Source: an uncultured Aquitalea sp.
GTDB lineage: Bacteria > Pseudomonadota > Gammaproteobacteria > Burkholderiales > Chromobacteriaceae
NCBI RefSeq assembly: GCF_945957525.1
Contig: NZ_CAMFLA010000008.1
Location: 62,001 to 126,000 of the forward strand
Direction of reading: 5' to 3'
DNA length: 64,000 bases
Position numbers and translations under genes: made by a program. Below, in pieces: positions 33,938 to 43,142 of the stretch (positions are counted from its first letter, which is position 1; every line of letters begins with the position of its first letter). The notes under the pieces were generated by a model, which did no database searches, was not told where the DNA came from, and was given only the letters and a program-made list of their open reading frames with translations.

Positions 33938-34749
33938 CACGGTTTCCGGTAAACGCCGGGAGCCACCAGCTTCAGCTCCTCTTGCAGTCCGTAAAGGCTT
34001 TCCGAGTGGCTTACCACCAGAAAACCGCCGGAGGCTAACTGGGCAGTCGCCTGTCTCACCACCTTGTTCTTGGTGGCCGGGTCGAAATAAATCAGCACAT
34101 TGCGCATGAAAATCACGCGGAAAGGCCCGATGGGCGGCAGCGGCTGATCTAGATTGATACAGCGGAACAACACGCGCTGCCGCAATGCCTTGCCGATCAG
34201 CATGCTGCCGGCCTGCTTCTCCACTCCCTTGAGGCAGTGGCGGCGCAAGCGCTCCTGTCCAATGCCGCCGCAACGCTCCAGGGCGTAGTGCCCGCGACGG
34301 GCCTGTTCCAGGCAGGCGAGGCTGACATCGCTGGCCAATACCTGCCAGGCGGTTTGGCCCGACAGGTTGTCAGCCAGCGTCATCGCCAGGCTCCATACTT
34401 CCTCGCCGGTGGATGCCGCCGCGCACCAGAGCGACAGCGGCGTGCCGGCGGGCCAGTCTTGCAGCAGGCTTTCCAGCCAGGCAAAGTGCGCGGGCTCCCG
34501 GAAAAACGATGTTTCGTGCGTGGTCAGCAGGTCGACTGCGATCTGCCGTTCCTGTTCTTCTTCCTGCTGGCGCAACACCTCGAAATAGTCTTCGTAACTG
34601 TCCAGGCTTCTTGCCCGCAGGCGCTTGCCCAGTCTTTGCATCAGCAGCGGCTTCTTGCTGGGCGGCAGATGGACGCCGGTGCGTTCGCGCATCCACAGGC
34701 TGAAGCGGGAGAAGGTGTCGTCGGTCAGCAGCACGGCGGCCAGTTCCAA
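33937..34749 (-). CDS. cheR: CheR, chemotaxis protein methyltransferase
   Basis: A 270-aa SAM-dependent methyltransferase that methylates glutamates in chemoreceptors. The N-terminal helical domain (DTFSRFSLWMRERTGVHLP, then KPLLMQRLGKRLRA) precedes the catalytic domain with TTHETSFFREP, LSLWCAAASTGEEVWSLAM and FRVIFMRNVLIYFDP. All are standard CheR motifs. It starts two bases after the upstream cheW and overlaps cheD. Confidence 0.97.
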   Translation of the reverse strand: MELAAVLLTDDTFSRFSLWMRERTGVHLPPSKKPLLMQRLGKRLRARSLDSYEDYFEVLRQQEEEQERQIAVDLLTTHETSFFREPAHFAWLESLLQDWPAGTPLSLWCAAASTGEEVWSLAMTLADNLSGQTAWQVLASDVSLACLEQARRGHYALERCGGIGQERLRRHCLKGVEKQAGSMLIGKALRQRVLFRCINLDQPLPPIGPFRVIFMRNVLIYFDPATKNKVVRQATAQLASGGFLVVSHSESLYGLQEELKLVAPGVYRKP

Positions 34750-34751
34750 AT

Positions 34752-35285
34752 CTAGTCCATCATGCCCAGGCTGTCCGCCGGTTCTCGGCCGGCCTGTTGC
34801 GACAGCAGGGCCATTTCGTCTATCGACAAGGCCTTGTCGATATCCAGTACCACCACAAAGCCCTTGGCCGTGCGGGCCATGTGTTTGATGAAATCGGCTC
34901 GCAGGCGACTGCCAAAGGCCGGTGCGGGCAGCATGTCCACATCGGCGATGCCCAGCACCTCATGCACCACATCCACCAGCACCCCGATGTATTGGATCTG
35001 TTCTTCCGAGCGCACTTCGACGATGACGATGCAGCTGCGCCGGCCGGGCTGGGTGGGCGCGCGGGCCAGACGCTGCGCGAGGTCGATCACCGGCACGACC
35101 GTGCCGCGCAGGTTCATCACGCCACAGACGAAGGCGGGCATTTGCGGCACCGTGGTCAGGCGCGCGTATTCGAGGATCTCCTTGATGGAGAGGATGCCGA
35201 TGGCAAAGCTTTCGCCTGCGGCCTGAAAGGTGAGGTACTGGCCGATGTCTGGCAGCAGGGCGTCAGAGGAAATCGACGGGCTCAT
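34752..35285 (-). CDS. cheW: CheW coupling protein (second copy)
   Basis: A 177-aa CheW that bridges chemoreceptors to CheA. The domain starts at about residue 14 with QYLTFQAAGESFAIGILSIKEI, of which FAIGILSIKEIL is diagnostic, and continues with GVMNLRGTVVPVIDL and GVLVDVVHEVL. The upstream gene overlaps its start by 23 bases. It is clearly related to that other CheW (similar core blocks), a tandem duplication that has diverged widely. Confidence 0.95.
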   Translation of the reverse strand: MSPSISSDALLPDIGQYLTFQAAGESFAIGILSIKEILEYARLTTVPQMPAFVCGVMNLRGTVVPVIDLAQRLARAPTQPGRRSCIVIVEVRSEEQIQYIGVLVDVVHEVLGIADVDMLPAPAFGSRLRADFIKHMARTAKGFVVVLDIDKALSIDEMALLSQQAGREPADSLGMMD

Positions 35286-35838
35286 GCGTCTCTCCTTGCT
35301 CGTGGTTTGCCGGATCAAGGCCGGCAAACAGGCTGTGCATGTCGTCCAGCGACAGCGCCCGCTCCACGCGCAACAGCACGGTAAAACCTTGCTCGCGCCG
35401 CGCCATGCCGGCGATGAAGTCTGCCGGCACATGACGCCCCAGCAGCGGGGCGGGTTCGATGGCGTCCTCGGCCACATCAATCACGGCATGCACTTCATCC
35501 ACCAGTACGCCGATATCGCGGTTCTGCCCGGGCAGGGGCGCGTCGACAATCACAATGCAAGTGCGCCGCCGCACATCGGTGGCGCTCTGACCAAAGCACA
35601 GGGCCAGGTCGATGACCGGCACCACCGCGCCGCGCAGATTCAGCACCCCGCGCAGATAGGGGGGCATGCGCGGCACGGGGGTCAGGGGCTGGTATTCCAG
35701 AATTTCGCGCACGGCAAGAATGCTGATGCCGAAAGCGTCCTCGCCCAAGCGGAAGGTCAGGTACTGGCCTATCCTTTCGGCGGGGCCGGCGGCAGGTTGC
35801 GCTGCGGCCTGCTTGCGCCAGTAGTTGAGTGCGCCCAT
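35263..35838 (-). CDS. cheW: CheW coupling protein (first copy)
   Basis: A 191-aa CheW. Core blocks are YLTFRLGEDAFGISILAVREI, of which AFGISILAVREIL is diagnostic, plus GVLNLRGAVVPVIDLAL and GVLVDEVHAVIDV. It has a short N-terminal extension (MGALNYWRKQAAA). It lies between the MCP gene and a second cheW. Two CheW proteins in one operon could set different receptor arrays or strengthen array assembly. GTG or other alternative starts are not needed. Confidence 0.95.
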   Translation of the reverse strand: MGALNYWRKQAAAQPAAGPAERIGQYLTFRLGEDAFGISILAVREILEYQPLTPVPRMPPYLRGVLNLRGAVVPVIDLALCFGQSATDVRRRTCIVIVDAPLPGQNRDIGVLVDEVHAVIDVAEDAIEPAPLLGRHVPADFIAGMARREQGFTVLLRVERALSLDDMHSLFAGLDPANHEQGETHEPVDFL

Positions 35839-35849
35839 GGCTAGCCGTC

Positions 35850-37514
35850 CTAGAAGCGGATGAAGTCCGACTCGTCCAGCCCGCTCTGGCCCTGACTGTC
35901 CGGCACAAAGCGATGAGCGGCGTGCGAGGCGTGCATGCCGCCGTGACTGCCATGGCCGTGATGCGAGACGGGCGAGTAGCGGCGTTGGTCGCCCACGCGG
36001 AAGAAGGTCATCAGATCTTGCAGGTTTTCCGCCTGGCTGCTCATTTCTTCCGCCGTGGAGGCCAGTTCTTCGCTGGCGGAGGCGTTTTGCTGCGTGGTGT
36101 TGTTCAATTGCTGGATGGCGGCGTTGATCTGGCTGACGCCGCTGGCCTGCTCGTTGGAGGCGGCGGCGATTTCCTGCACCAGATCGGCGGTGCGCGAGCT
36201 GGAGCGCACCATTTCCTCCAGCAACCGGCCGGCCCGTTCGGCCAACCCTACGCTACCGCCGGCCACTGCGCTGATTTCCTGGGCGGCTATCTGGCTGCGT
36301 TCAGCCAGCTTGCGCACTTCCGCCGCGACAACGGCGAAGCCCTTGCCGTGTTCGCCGGCACGGGCGGCTTCGATGGCGGCGTTGAGCGCCAGCAGATTGG
36401 TCTGATAGGCAATATCGTCGACGATGCCGATCTTGTCGGCGATCTGGCGCATGGCCGATACGGTTTGCCGAACGGCTTCGCCGCCTTCTTCGGCTTCGCG
36501 CGCGGCTTTCAGGGCAATGCCTTCGGTGACGCGAGCGTTATCGTTGGTCTGGTTGATGGAGGAGGACATCTCCTCAATGGAGGAGGTGGTTTCCTCGATG
36601 CCGGCGGCGGATTCGCTGGCCGATTGCGACAGGGATTGCGAGGTGGCGTTGAGTTGTTGGGCGGCGGAGGAGAGGTTGTCCGCGCCGCTTTTCACCTCGC
36701 TCATGATGTTGCGCAGTTTTTCCACCATCTGCGCCACCGAGCTCATCATGCTGTCGCTGTCGCCATGCTTGAGCTGCAGCTGCAGCATCAGGTTGCCGGC
36801 AGCAATCTCATGCATGACTTCCGCCACATAGTGTGGTTCGCCCCCCAGCGTGCGCACCAGTCGGCGCGTGATCAGCACAGCAAGCGCAATGCCCAGCGCG
36901 ATGGCTATGGCTGACAGGGCGATCATCACCAGCCGGGCCTGCTGGTAGGTGCGCATGGCGTCCTGCCGCGCTTGTTCGTTCATGCGCAGCTTGACGTCGT
37001 GCAGCGTATTGAGCAGGTCCACCAACCGGTTCATGGGCGCGATGACCTCGTTTTTCATCACCGTGGTGGCTTCCTCATTGTGGTTGGCCACGCCCAGCTT
37101 CTCTGCCTTGTCCATCACGGCGAAAGCACCCGGGCGCTGATTCAGCACCTGGCTCATCAGTTCGCGCTCGCGAGGCGAGGTTTTGGCCTCGTTCTGTATG
37201 CGGTAACTGAGCTCTTTCTCCGCATCCAGATAGCGCCGTTTGGCGTCGTTGTATTTCTCGTCGGCGCTGGCGATATCCTGGTTGTCCAGGAAAATGATCA
37301 CGTTGCGATAGGCGATGCGCAGCTCCTGCGTGGTGGAGACCAGCGTGGCGGCCAAGCGCGCCTCCTCGTCGTTCACTTTCATGTCTTGCAGACCTTCGTC
37401 CACCAGACTGAAGCTGTAGGCAGCTGTCAGCACGCAGGCCAGCAGCAGGGCAATCAGGCTGGCGAAGCCCAGCCCGAGGCGGGCGGCCACGCCCATGGGT
37501 TTTCCGTTGCTCAT
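35850..37514 (-). CDS. Methyl-accepting chemotaxis protein
   Basis: A 554-aa chemoreceptor. The first membrane helix is near residues 10-32 ([20 protein letters not shown]). A periplasmic four-helix-bundle sensor follows to about residue 190, then the second helix ([20 protein letters not shown]), a HAMP linker and a long signalling domain. The conserved hairpin tip is present: [20 protein letters not shown], followed by [17 protein letters not shown]. The ligand is unknown. No NWETF-type tail for CheR binding is seen. It overlaps cheA by four bases, so it is likely the receptor dedicated to this cluster. GTTGGCCGAA (36237) and GTTTGCCGAA (36463) both occur in it. Confidence 0.95.
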   Translation of the reverse strand: MSNGKPMGVAARLGLGFASLIALLLACVLTAAYSFSLVDEGLQDMKVNDEEARLAATLVSTTQELRIAYRNVIIFLDNQDIASADEKYNDAKRRYLDAEKELSYRIQNEAKTSPRERELMSQVLNQRPGAFAVMDKAEKLGVANHNEEATTVMKNEVIAPMNRLVDLLNTLHDVKLRMNEQARQDAMRTYQQARLVMIALSAIAIALGIALAVLITRRLVRTLGGEPHYVAEVMHEIAAGNLMLQLQLKHGDSDSMMSSVAQMVEKLRNIMSEVKSGADNLSSAAQQLNATSQSLSQSASESAAGIEETTSSIEEMSSSINQTNDNARVTEGIALKAAREAEEGGEAVRQTVSAMRQIADKIGIVDDIAYQTNLLALNAAIEAARAGEHGKGFAVVAAEVRKLAERSQIAAQEISAVAGGSVGLAERAGRLLEEMVRSSSRTADLVQEIAAASNEQASGVSQINAAIQQLNNTTQQNASASEELASTAEEMSSQAENLQDLMTFFRVGDQRRYSPVSHHGHGSHGGMHASHAAHRFVPDSQGQSGLDESDFIRF

Positions 37515-39739
37515 GAGAGATTCCCCGATTGGCTGTCTTGTGTTGTTGTCGGTAGCGCCGGCGATGCGCGATGCGCTTGTTGTGTCAGCTCGCGATTGAG
37601 CGAGTAGTGCTCGGCTTCTTGCTGGGCGGCATGCTGGATCAGTGCCGGCACGTCCAGAATCAATGCCACGTCGCCGGTGCCCAGAATGGTGGAACCGCTG
37701 ATGGCTTTGAGATGGCGGAACAGACTGCCCAGCGGTTTGATGACGGTCTGGAATTCGCCCTGCAGCGCATCCACCACCAGCCCCGCCTTGGCGTCGCCGC
37801 TTTTTACCACGACGATATTGCGTCGGCGGCCGGGCTCGCCCGGCAAATCGAGGAAGCGGCGCAGGTGCAAGAGCGGCAGCGCTTCGCCGCGCAGATCCAG
37901 ACAATTCTTGCCGGCATCGGCGGCCAGCTCGGCCGGCAGCTCCATGCACTCGATAACGGTTTCCAGCGGGATGACGAAGGTGGAGCGACCGATTTCCACC
38001 AGAAAGCCATCGATGATGGCCAGCGTCAGCGGCAGACGCAGGCGGAAGGTGGTGCCCAGCCCGGCTTCGGTATCGATCTCCAGACTGCCGCGTAGCTGCT
38101 CGATGCTCTTTTTCACGACGTCTAGCCCGACGCCTCGCCCGGAAAGGTTGGTGACGATGGGGGCGGTGGAGAAACCCGGCTCAAAGATCAGCCGGTAGAT
38201 GTCCTGTTCGGCCAACATGGCGTCCGGGCTTACCACGCCGCGTTCCACCGCCTTGGCCAGAATGCGCTCGCGCGAGAGCCCACCGCCGTCATCGGCCACT
38301 TCAATCACCACGCTGCCGGACTCATGGTAGGCGTTGAGCCATACGCGGCCTTCATCCGGTTTGCCGTTGGCGCGACGGGTTTCCAGCGATTCGATGCCGT
38401 GATCGATGGCGTTGCGCACGATGTGCATCAGCGGATCGCCCAGTTTTTCCACCATGGATTTGTCCAGCTCGGTTTCCGCCCCGGAAATCACCAGCTTGAT
38501 CTGCTTGTTGAGTTCTTTCGATACATCGCGTACCACGCGCGGGAAGCGGCTGAAGATCTCGCCGATCTGCACCATGCGCATCGACAGTGTCTCGGCGCGG
38601 ATCTGCTCGATGAGGTTGGCGATCACCATGGTGGATTCCACCAGCGGACTCTGCCCGGAGCGCCTGGCCATCAGGTTGGCGGCAGCGCCGGCGATCACTA
38701 GCTCGCCAATGAGGTTGATCAGGTTGTCGAGCTTGCCGGCTTCCACCTTGATAAACTTGTTGTCCATCGGTTTGGCGATGCCGCTGCGGGGCTCCGCTTG
38801 CGGTTTGGCGGTTTCCACGGGTTCGCCTGACGGGGTGTCTTGCGTCGCGGCGACCGGCGCGGTTTCCGTGGCGGCTAGCGCGGCTGGGGGCGGATCGCAG
38901 AGGATATCCGCCGATACGGGCAGCCCCCAGCCGCGCCACACTGCGATGATCTCGCGCCGTCCGGCGTCATCAAGGCCTTGCAGCGCTTTGTCGCAGCCCT
39001 CGGCCAGCTTGTCTGCCGGGGTGAGAAAAATGGCGCTGTCTTCGCGGGCGAATTCGAATACTTCGGATAGTTGCACTTCATCCACCGCAGTGGTGAACAA
39101 GGCTTCCAGCCACAAGTAGTTGGTTTCCGGGTCGTAGCTGCCGTCTTGCGGCAAACCCGGCATGAGCGCGGCGATTTGCGCCACGCTTCCCAGGGTGGCG
39201 AGATAGCGGATGAAGGATGCCGGATCCATGCCGTTGCGCAGCATGTCGGGGCCAAAACGCAAAGACAGCAACCATTGGCGCGGCTCCCCGGTTTCGGCGG
39301 CAGGCGGCTCATGTTCTTGGGCAAAGACGGTGTCGCCAACGGATGTCGGCGCGTGGTGTCGCGCCAGATAGTCGGCAATTTCGCTCAGCAGCTCGGCGCT
39401 GTTCTCACTTCCTTGCGGCGGCTGTCCGGCAATGACAGCAAGCTGCGCCTTGACGTGGTCGTGACAGCGCAGCAGCAGGCCGCTCAGTTCGTCGTTGAGG
39501 CTGATTTCATGGCTGCGCAGCAGATCCAGCAGGTTTTCCGCCTGATGGGTGAAGGCCACCATGTCATCCAGGCCGAACAGTCCGGCCGAGCCCTTGATGG
39601 TGTGCATGGCGCGAAACAGCGCGCCCAGCTGCTCGTCGTCGATGGTGTCCGCTTCGGCATCCAGCAGAATCCGCTCCATGTCATCCAGCAACTCGGCGGA
39701 CTCTTGCAGGAAAATCTGCATGGCTTGTTCAAGATTCAT
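37511..39739 (-). CDS. cheA: CheA, chemotaxis histidine kinase
   Basis: A 742-aa kinase. The Hpt domain with the phospho-His is at the N-terminus ([15 protein letters not shown], His near residue 47). A middle region, about residues 150-310, has [15 protein letters not shown]. Then come the dimerisation segment, the ATPase ([32 protein letters not shown]) and the C-terminal CheW-like domain. It phosphorylates CheY and CheB. Its start overlaps the STAS gene by 11 bases and its stop overlaps the MCP gene. GTTGGCCGAA at 38207 encodes Leu-Ala-Glu. Confidence 0.97.
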   Translation of the reverse strand: MNLEQAMQIFLQESAELLDDMERILLDAEADTIDDEQLGALFRAMHTIKGSAGLFGLDDMVAFTHQAENLLDLLRSHEISLNDELSGLLLRCHDHVKAQLAVIAGQPPQGSENSAELLSEIADYLARHHAPTSVGDTVFAQEHEPPAAETGEPRQWLLSLRFGPDMLRNGMDPASFIRYLATLGSVAQIAALMPGLPQDGSYDPETNYLWLEALFTTAVDEVQLSEVFEFAREDSAIFLTPADKLAEGCDKALQGLDDAGRREIIAVWRGWGLPVSADILCDPPPAALAATETAPVAATQDTPSGEPVETAKPQAEPRSGIAKPMDNKFIKVEAGKLDNLINLIGELVIAGAAANLMARRSGQSPLVESTMVIANLIEQIRAETLSMRMVQIGEIFSRFPRVVRDVSKELNKQIKLVISGAETELDKSMVEKLGDPLMHIVRNAIDHGIESLETRRANGKPDEGRVWLNAYHESGSVVIEVADDGGGLSRERILAKAVERGVVSPDAMLAEQDIYRLIFEPGFSTAPIVTNLSGRGVGLDVVKKSIEQLRGSLEIDTEAGLGTTFRLRLPLTLAIIDGFLVEIGRSTFVIPLETVIECMELPAELAADAGKNCLDLRGEALPLLHLRRFLDLPGEPGRRRNIVVVKSGDAKAGLVVDALQGEFQTVIKPLGSLFRHLKAISGSTILGTGDVALILDVPALIQHAAQQEAEHYSLNRELTQQAHRASPALPTTTQDSQSGNLS

Positions 39740-40019
39740 GCGCGGCCTCCAGTTGCGGCAGCAAGCGGCCGAGTCCCATCAGCGCGACGAACTGACTGAC
39801 GCCGGGGCTGGGCGCGGACATGCGCACGGTTTTGCCCCGCCGTTGCGCTTCTTGGGTCAGCCATACCAGCACCTGGGCGCAGGCGGTATCGAATTCGCCC
39901 ACCTGCGACAGATCGAGCGTCAGGTCGTCGGTGGCGGCCAGCGCTTCGGCCAACCTCTGGCGCAACTGGCTAGCCGTGTAGATGTTGAGGTCGCCTTCCA
40001 GCGGCAGCGTGGTGGTCAT
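39729..40019 (-). CDS. STAS-domain protein in the chemotaxis operon
   Basis: A 96-aa stand-alone STAS domain, the fold of anti-sigma factor antagonists such as SpoIIAA. Visible blocks are LPLEGDLNIYTASQLRQRL and LDLSQVGEFDTACAQVLVW. The usual phospho-acceptor serine of the DSxG motif (DSAG) is replaced: here it reads DTACAQ, with Thr at the site. Such proteins sit next to cheY in some chemotaxis clusters, with an unsettled role. It lies between cheY and cheA with tight spacing. GTTGGCCGAA at 39945 encodes Leu-Ala-Glu. Confidence 0.9.
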   Translation of the reverse strand: MTTTLPLEGDLNIYTASQLRQRLAEALAATDDLTLDLSQVGEFDTACAQVLVWLTQEAQRRGKTVRMSAPSPGVSQFVALMGLGRLLPQLEAAHES

Positions 40020-40027
40020 GGCGCGTC

Positions 40028-40396
40028 TCAGGGCAGGATGAGTTTGCCGATGGTGGTCAGCAGCTGCGGCGGCTCGAAAGGCTTCACCAGCCAACCGCGC
40101 GCGCCGGCCTGCTGGCCGCGCTGCTTCATGTCCTGGCTGGCCTCGGTGGTCAGCATGATGACAGGGGTGAACTTGTAGTCGGGGTGTTGCTTGATGTGGC
40201 CAAGCAGGGTCAGTCCGTCCATCACTGGCATATTGACGTCAGACAGGATGAGATGGATCTTGCGGCCATCCAGCATGTCCAGCGCCTGCTGTCCGTCGGC
40301 GGCGGCAATCACTTCGTAGCCGGCTCCCTCCAGCGTCATTTTGACGACCAGCCGCAGGCTGTAGGAATCGTCGACGATGAGGATGGTTTTGGCCAT
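40028..40396 (-). CDS. cheY: CheY-type response regulator
   Basis: A 122-aa single REC domain. Conserved residues are all there: the acidic pair in ILIVDDSYSLR, the phospho-Asp in LILSDVNMPVMDG, the Thr in VIMLTTEAS and the Lys in GWLVKPFEP. It would carry the CheA signal to the flagellar motor or act as a phosphate sink. As first gene of the operon it sits behind the 318-base intergenic region that must hold the promoter. Confidence 0.95.
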   Translation of the reverse strand: MAKTILIVDDSYSLRLVVKMTLEGAGYEVIAAADGQQALDMLDGRKIHLILSDVNMPVMDGLTLLGHIKQHPDYKFTPVIMLTTEASQDMKQRGQQAGARGWLVKPFEPPQLLTTIGKLILP

Positions 40397-40714
40397 GGAC
40401 ACTCTCCCGGTATTCGCTGTTTGCCAGAGACGACGCATGCGCGGCGCCGGGAGGTGGATGCCGGCAGTGCTGTCTTGCCTGCCGGTCGGTTACGTCAATG
40501 CCATTTGTAGGCAATTGCTTGGCAATAGTCTGAAATTTCACAACCCCCCGTCTTGTTTGTAGTTGCTCGTCATTGAGGATGCAAATAAGCGGGGGTGAAA
40601 GAGTTGGCTTTATTTATTACAACTGTTGTCAGGTTGATAAACGGTTCATTCAAAAAGACAGCGGCAGACATGAAAAAAGCCGGCGAAGGCCGGCTTGGAC
40701 AGAAGCGGGATCAT
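40397..40714. other. Intergenic region between the chemotaxis and formate dehydrogenase operons
   Basis: A 318-base region. It holds the terminator of the fdn operon (40673-40696) and, further left, the promoter region of the cheY operon, which is AT-rich between about 40500 and 40660. I looked for a sigma-28-type promoter on the minus strand and found none that fits. No gene is seen. Confidence 0.6.
40673..40696 (-). terminator. Rho-independent terminator of the fdn operon
   Basis: AAGCCGGC (40677-40684) pairs with GCCGGCTT (40689-40696) across a four-base loop. On the minus strand TTTTTT follows. It lies 19 bases past fdhE. Confidence 0.9.
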
Positions 40715-41638
40715 TCAGCCTGGGAACAGCAAGGGGTTGAGTCCGCTGCGGAAGAAACCTTCCTCCTCGATGCGGGCATCCAGCGGCAGACTAGCCAGAT
40801 CATCCGCCACCGGGTCGGCCTCGCGGTCCTTGTCCAGGTAGATGATCTTCAGATAACCATGGCAATCACCGCAGGTTTCCGCCCTGACAGCGGCTTCCTT
40901 GTCGTCCAGCGTCCAGTAACCGAGGTCTTTCGACGACTCGCAATTGCTGCAGGTGGAGCGCACCAGATGCCAGTCGCTTTCGCACAGGCTGCAATGCAAG
41001 TAACGCAAACCGCTTTCCGCGCCCTGGCGCACCACGCTGGCTACTGGCGAGCTGCCGCACACCGGGCACAGGTGACGGGCGCTGTCGGGTTCCGCAACCG
41101 CGTGGATGTGCAATTGGCTGGCCAACTGGCTGAAGTACACCGACAAGGCGGCCCAGATGAAGGGCGCGCGATCGGCGCCCACCGCGGCCCACTCGCCGTT
41201 CAGCAGTTGCTGCGCCTGGCGCTCCAGCATCTCGGCGGGCTCTTCGGCCAACAGGTGCGCCACGATGGCGGCTGGGCCTTGCATGCTTTGCCCAAGCTGG
41301 TCGCACAGGTCGCGCAGCATGTGTTGCCAGACCGGGTCGCGCGGCCAGGCCTGCGCGCCCAGCGGCGGCAAGCCATGTTCGGCGCATTGGCGGAAGTAGT
41401 CGTCGCGAGCAGGCAGGGCAACAGTGTGACGCGTTGCCACATCGGCTTGCGCTGTCACCAGCGCTGCGGCAAAACGCAGGAAGGCCTCCATCGGATGGCC
41501 AACCGCCAACGCGCCAAGACGGGCGGCGCGCTGGCGATACAGGCCGCCGGAGGCCGGCAGCAGCAAGGGCGCAATGTCCAGGCTGCTGGCCTGCCGCGTG
41601 TCGCCGAGACTGTCGGCGGGCACGATACGGATGCTCAT
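40715..41638 (-). CDS. fdhE: FdhE, formate dehydrogenase accessory protein
   Basis: A 307-aa cytoplasmic protein needed for the activity of respiratory formate dehydrogenase. It is of the FdhE rubredoxin-like type with zinc/iron CxxC pairs: LCPVCGSSPVAS, YLHCSLCESDWHL, STCSNCESS and ETCGDCHGYL. These four pairs are diagnostic. It overlaps the end of fdnI by four bases. GTTGGCCGAA at 41243 encodes Leu-Ala-Glu. Confidence 0.95.
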   Translation of the reverse strand: MSIRIVPADSLGDTRQASSLDIAPLLLPASGGLYRQRAARLGALAVGHPMEAFLRFAAALVTAQADVATRHTVALPARDDYFRQCAEHGLPPLGAQAWPRDPVWQHMLRDLCDQLGQSMQGPAAIVAHLLAEEPAEMLERQAQQLLNGEWAAVGADRAPFIWAALSVYFSQLASQLHIHAVAEPDSARHLCPVCGSSPVASVVRQGAESGLRYLHCSLCESDWHLVRSTCSNCESSKDLGYWTLDDKEAAVRAETCGDCHGYLKIIYLDKDREADPVADDLASLPLDARIEEEGFFRSGLNPLLFPG

Positions 41639-42264
41639 GGCTTGTTCTTGCCCTCCGTCATTTCACGATACCAACGCGGATGATGCTTCTTTGCCCAGGC
41701 ATGCGTGACCACGCCTTCCACCATCGCGCGAATGGTGCCGCGCACCCACAGGGCCGCATACACGTGCACGATGATGCCGGCGATCAGCGCCAGCGCGCTC
41801 CAGGCATGCAGCAGCAAGGCGACGCGGATCAGCGGGATGGGGAAGTAATAGGCAAAGTAGGGCCGCCAGATGACGATGCCGGTGCAGATGAGCACCAGCA
41901 AGCAGCCGGTCATCATCCAGAACATCGCCTTCTGCCCGCCGTTGTACTTGCCGATATCGCCCACCTCATGACCAGCCAGCACCGTCTTCACGGACTTCAT
42001 CCACTTGATGTCTTCCTTGTCGATGAAGTTGTGATGCCAGTAGCGCAGGAACTGGCGGGCAAAGCCGAGGAACATCAGCACGCCCACGAAGGGATGTACG
42101 ATGCGTGCCAGCTGCGGTGTGCCGAACACGCCCGTCAGCCAGAAGAAGGCCGGGTAGAAGAAGGCCAGGCCGGAAATGGCCAGCAACACGAAACACACAG
42201 CCACAATCCAGTGGTTGATGCGTTCCGCGGCGCTATAGCGCTTTATCAGCTTTTCCTTGCTCAT
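41635..42264 (-). CDS. fdnI: FdnI/FdoI, formate dehydrogenase cytochrome b556 subunit
   Basis: A 209-aa membrane subunit that carries two b-type hemes and passes electrons from the Fe-S subunit to quinone. Four membrane helices are seen; haem-ligand histidines are in [28 protein letters not shown] and [24 protein letters not shown] and FDH-O cannot be told apart from this subunit alone. Both ends overlap the neighbouring genes by four bases. Confidence 0.95.
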   Translation of the reverse strand: MSKEKLIKRYSAAERINHWIVAVCFVLLAISGLAFFYPAFFWLTGVFGTPQLARIVHPFVGVLMFLGFARQFLRYWHHNFIDKEDIKWMKSVKTVLAGHEVGDIGKYNGGQKAMFWMMTGCLLVLICTGIVIWRPYFAYYFPIPLIRVALLLHAWSALALIAGIIVHVYAALWVRGTIRAMVEGVVTHAWAKKHHPRWYREMTEGKNKP

Positions 42265-43133
42265 GCCTTTTCCTCCTCGTCTTCTTCAGCCTTGTTGGGG
42301 CCGACGCCGATGTAGTGGAAGAAGCCGAATAGCACCGATGCGGCCAGACCGATGGTGGAGAGCGGCTTGAGGATGCCTTTCCACAGGTTGACCACCGGGC
42401 TGATTTCCGGGTCCTTCTTCAGCCCGTGATACAGCTCGGGCTGATCGGCGTGGTGCAGCACGTACATCACGTGCGTACCGCCCACCCCAGCCGGATCGTA
42501 CAGACCGGCCTGGTCGAAACCGCGGGTTTTCAGCTCGCCCACGCGCTCGGCGGCGTACTCCTTCATCGCTTCCTTGCTACCGAAGCGGATGGCGCCGGTG
42601 GGGCAGGTTTTCACGCAGGCCGGTTCCTGTCCCACGCTCACTCGGTCGGAACACAAAGTGCACTTGTAGGCCTTGTTGTCCTTGGCGTTGATGCGCGGAA
42701 CATTGAACGGACAGCCCGAGATGCAGTAGCCGCAGCCGATGCAGTGCTCTGACTGGAAGTCCACGATGCCGTTGGCGTACTGGATGATGGCGCCCGGCGA
42801 CGGACAGGCCTTCAGGCAGCCGGGGTCGGCGCAGTGCATGCAGCCGTCCTTGCGGATCAACCATTCCAGCTTGCCGTTCTGCTCCACTTCGCTGTAGCGC
42901 ATCACGGTCCAGCTTTCGGCGGTCAGGTCCGCAGGGTTGTCGTAGACGCCGACATTGCTGCCGATCTCGTCCCGCAGGTCGTTCCATTCCGAACACGCCA
43001 CCTGGCAGGCCTTGCAGCCGATGCAGGTGGTGACGTCGATCAGCTTGGCCACTTCCTCCTTGTGCTCGCGCGCAATGGGAGGCTGGGTGGGGCTGGCGGA
43101 GCGACGCAGGATATCTTGCGATTGCAGTGACAT
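42261..43133 (-). CDS. fdnH: FdnH/FdoH, formate dehydrogenase iron-sulfur subunit
   Basis: A 290-aa electron-transfer subunit with four 4Fe-4S clusters: [45 protein letters not shown], and [21 protein letters not shown] (quoted here in part). A single C-terminal membrane helix ([15 protein letters not shown]) anchors it on the periplasmic side. It is nine bases from fdnG and overlaps fdnI. Confidence 0.96.
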   Translation of the reverse strand: MSLQSQDILRRSASPTQPPIAREHKEEVAKLIDVTTCIGCKACQVACSEWNDLRDEIGSNVGVYDNPADLTAESWTVMRYSEVEQNGKLEWLIRKDGCMHCADPGCLKACPSPGAIIQYANGIVDFQSEHCIGCGYCISGCPFNVPRINAKDNKAYKCTLCSDRVSVGQEPACVKTCPTGAIRFGSKEAMKEYAAERVGELKTRGFDQAGLYDPAGVGGTHVMYVLHHADQPELYHGLKKDPEISPVVNLWKGILKPLSTIGLAASVLFGFFHYIGVGPNKAEEDEEEKA

Positions 43134-43142
43134 GGCCGCTCC

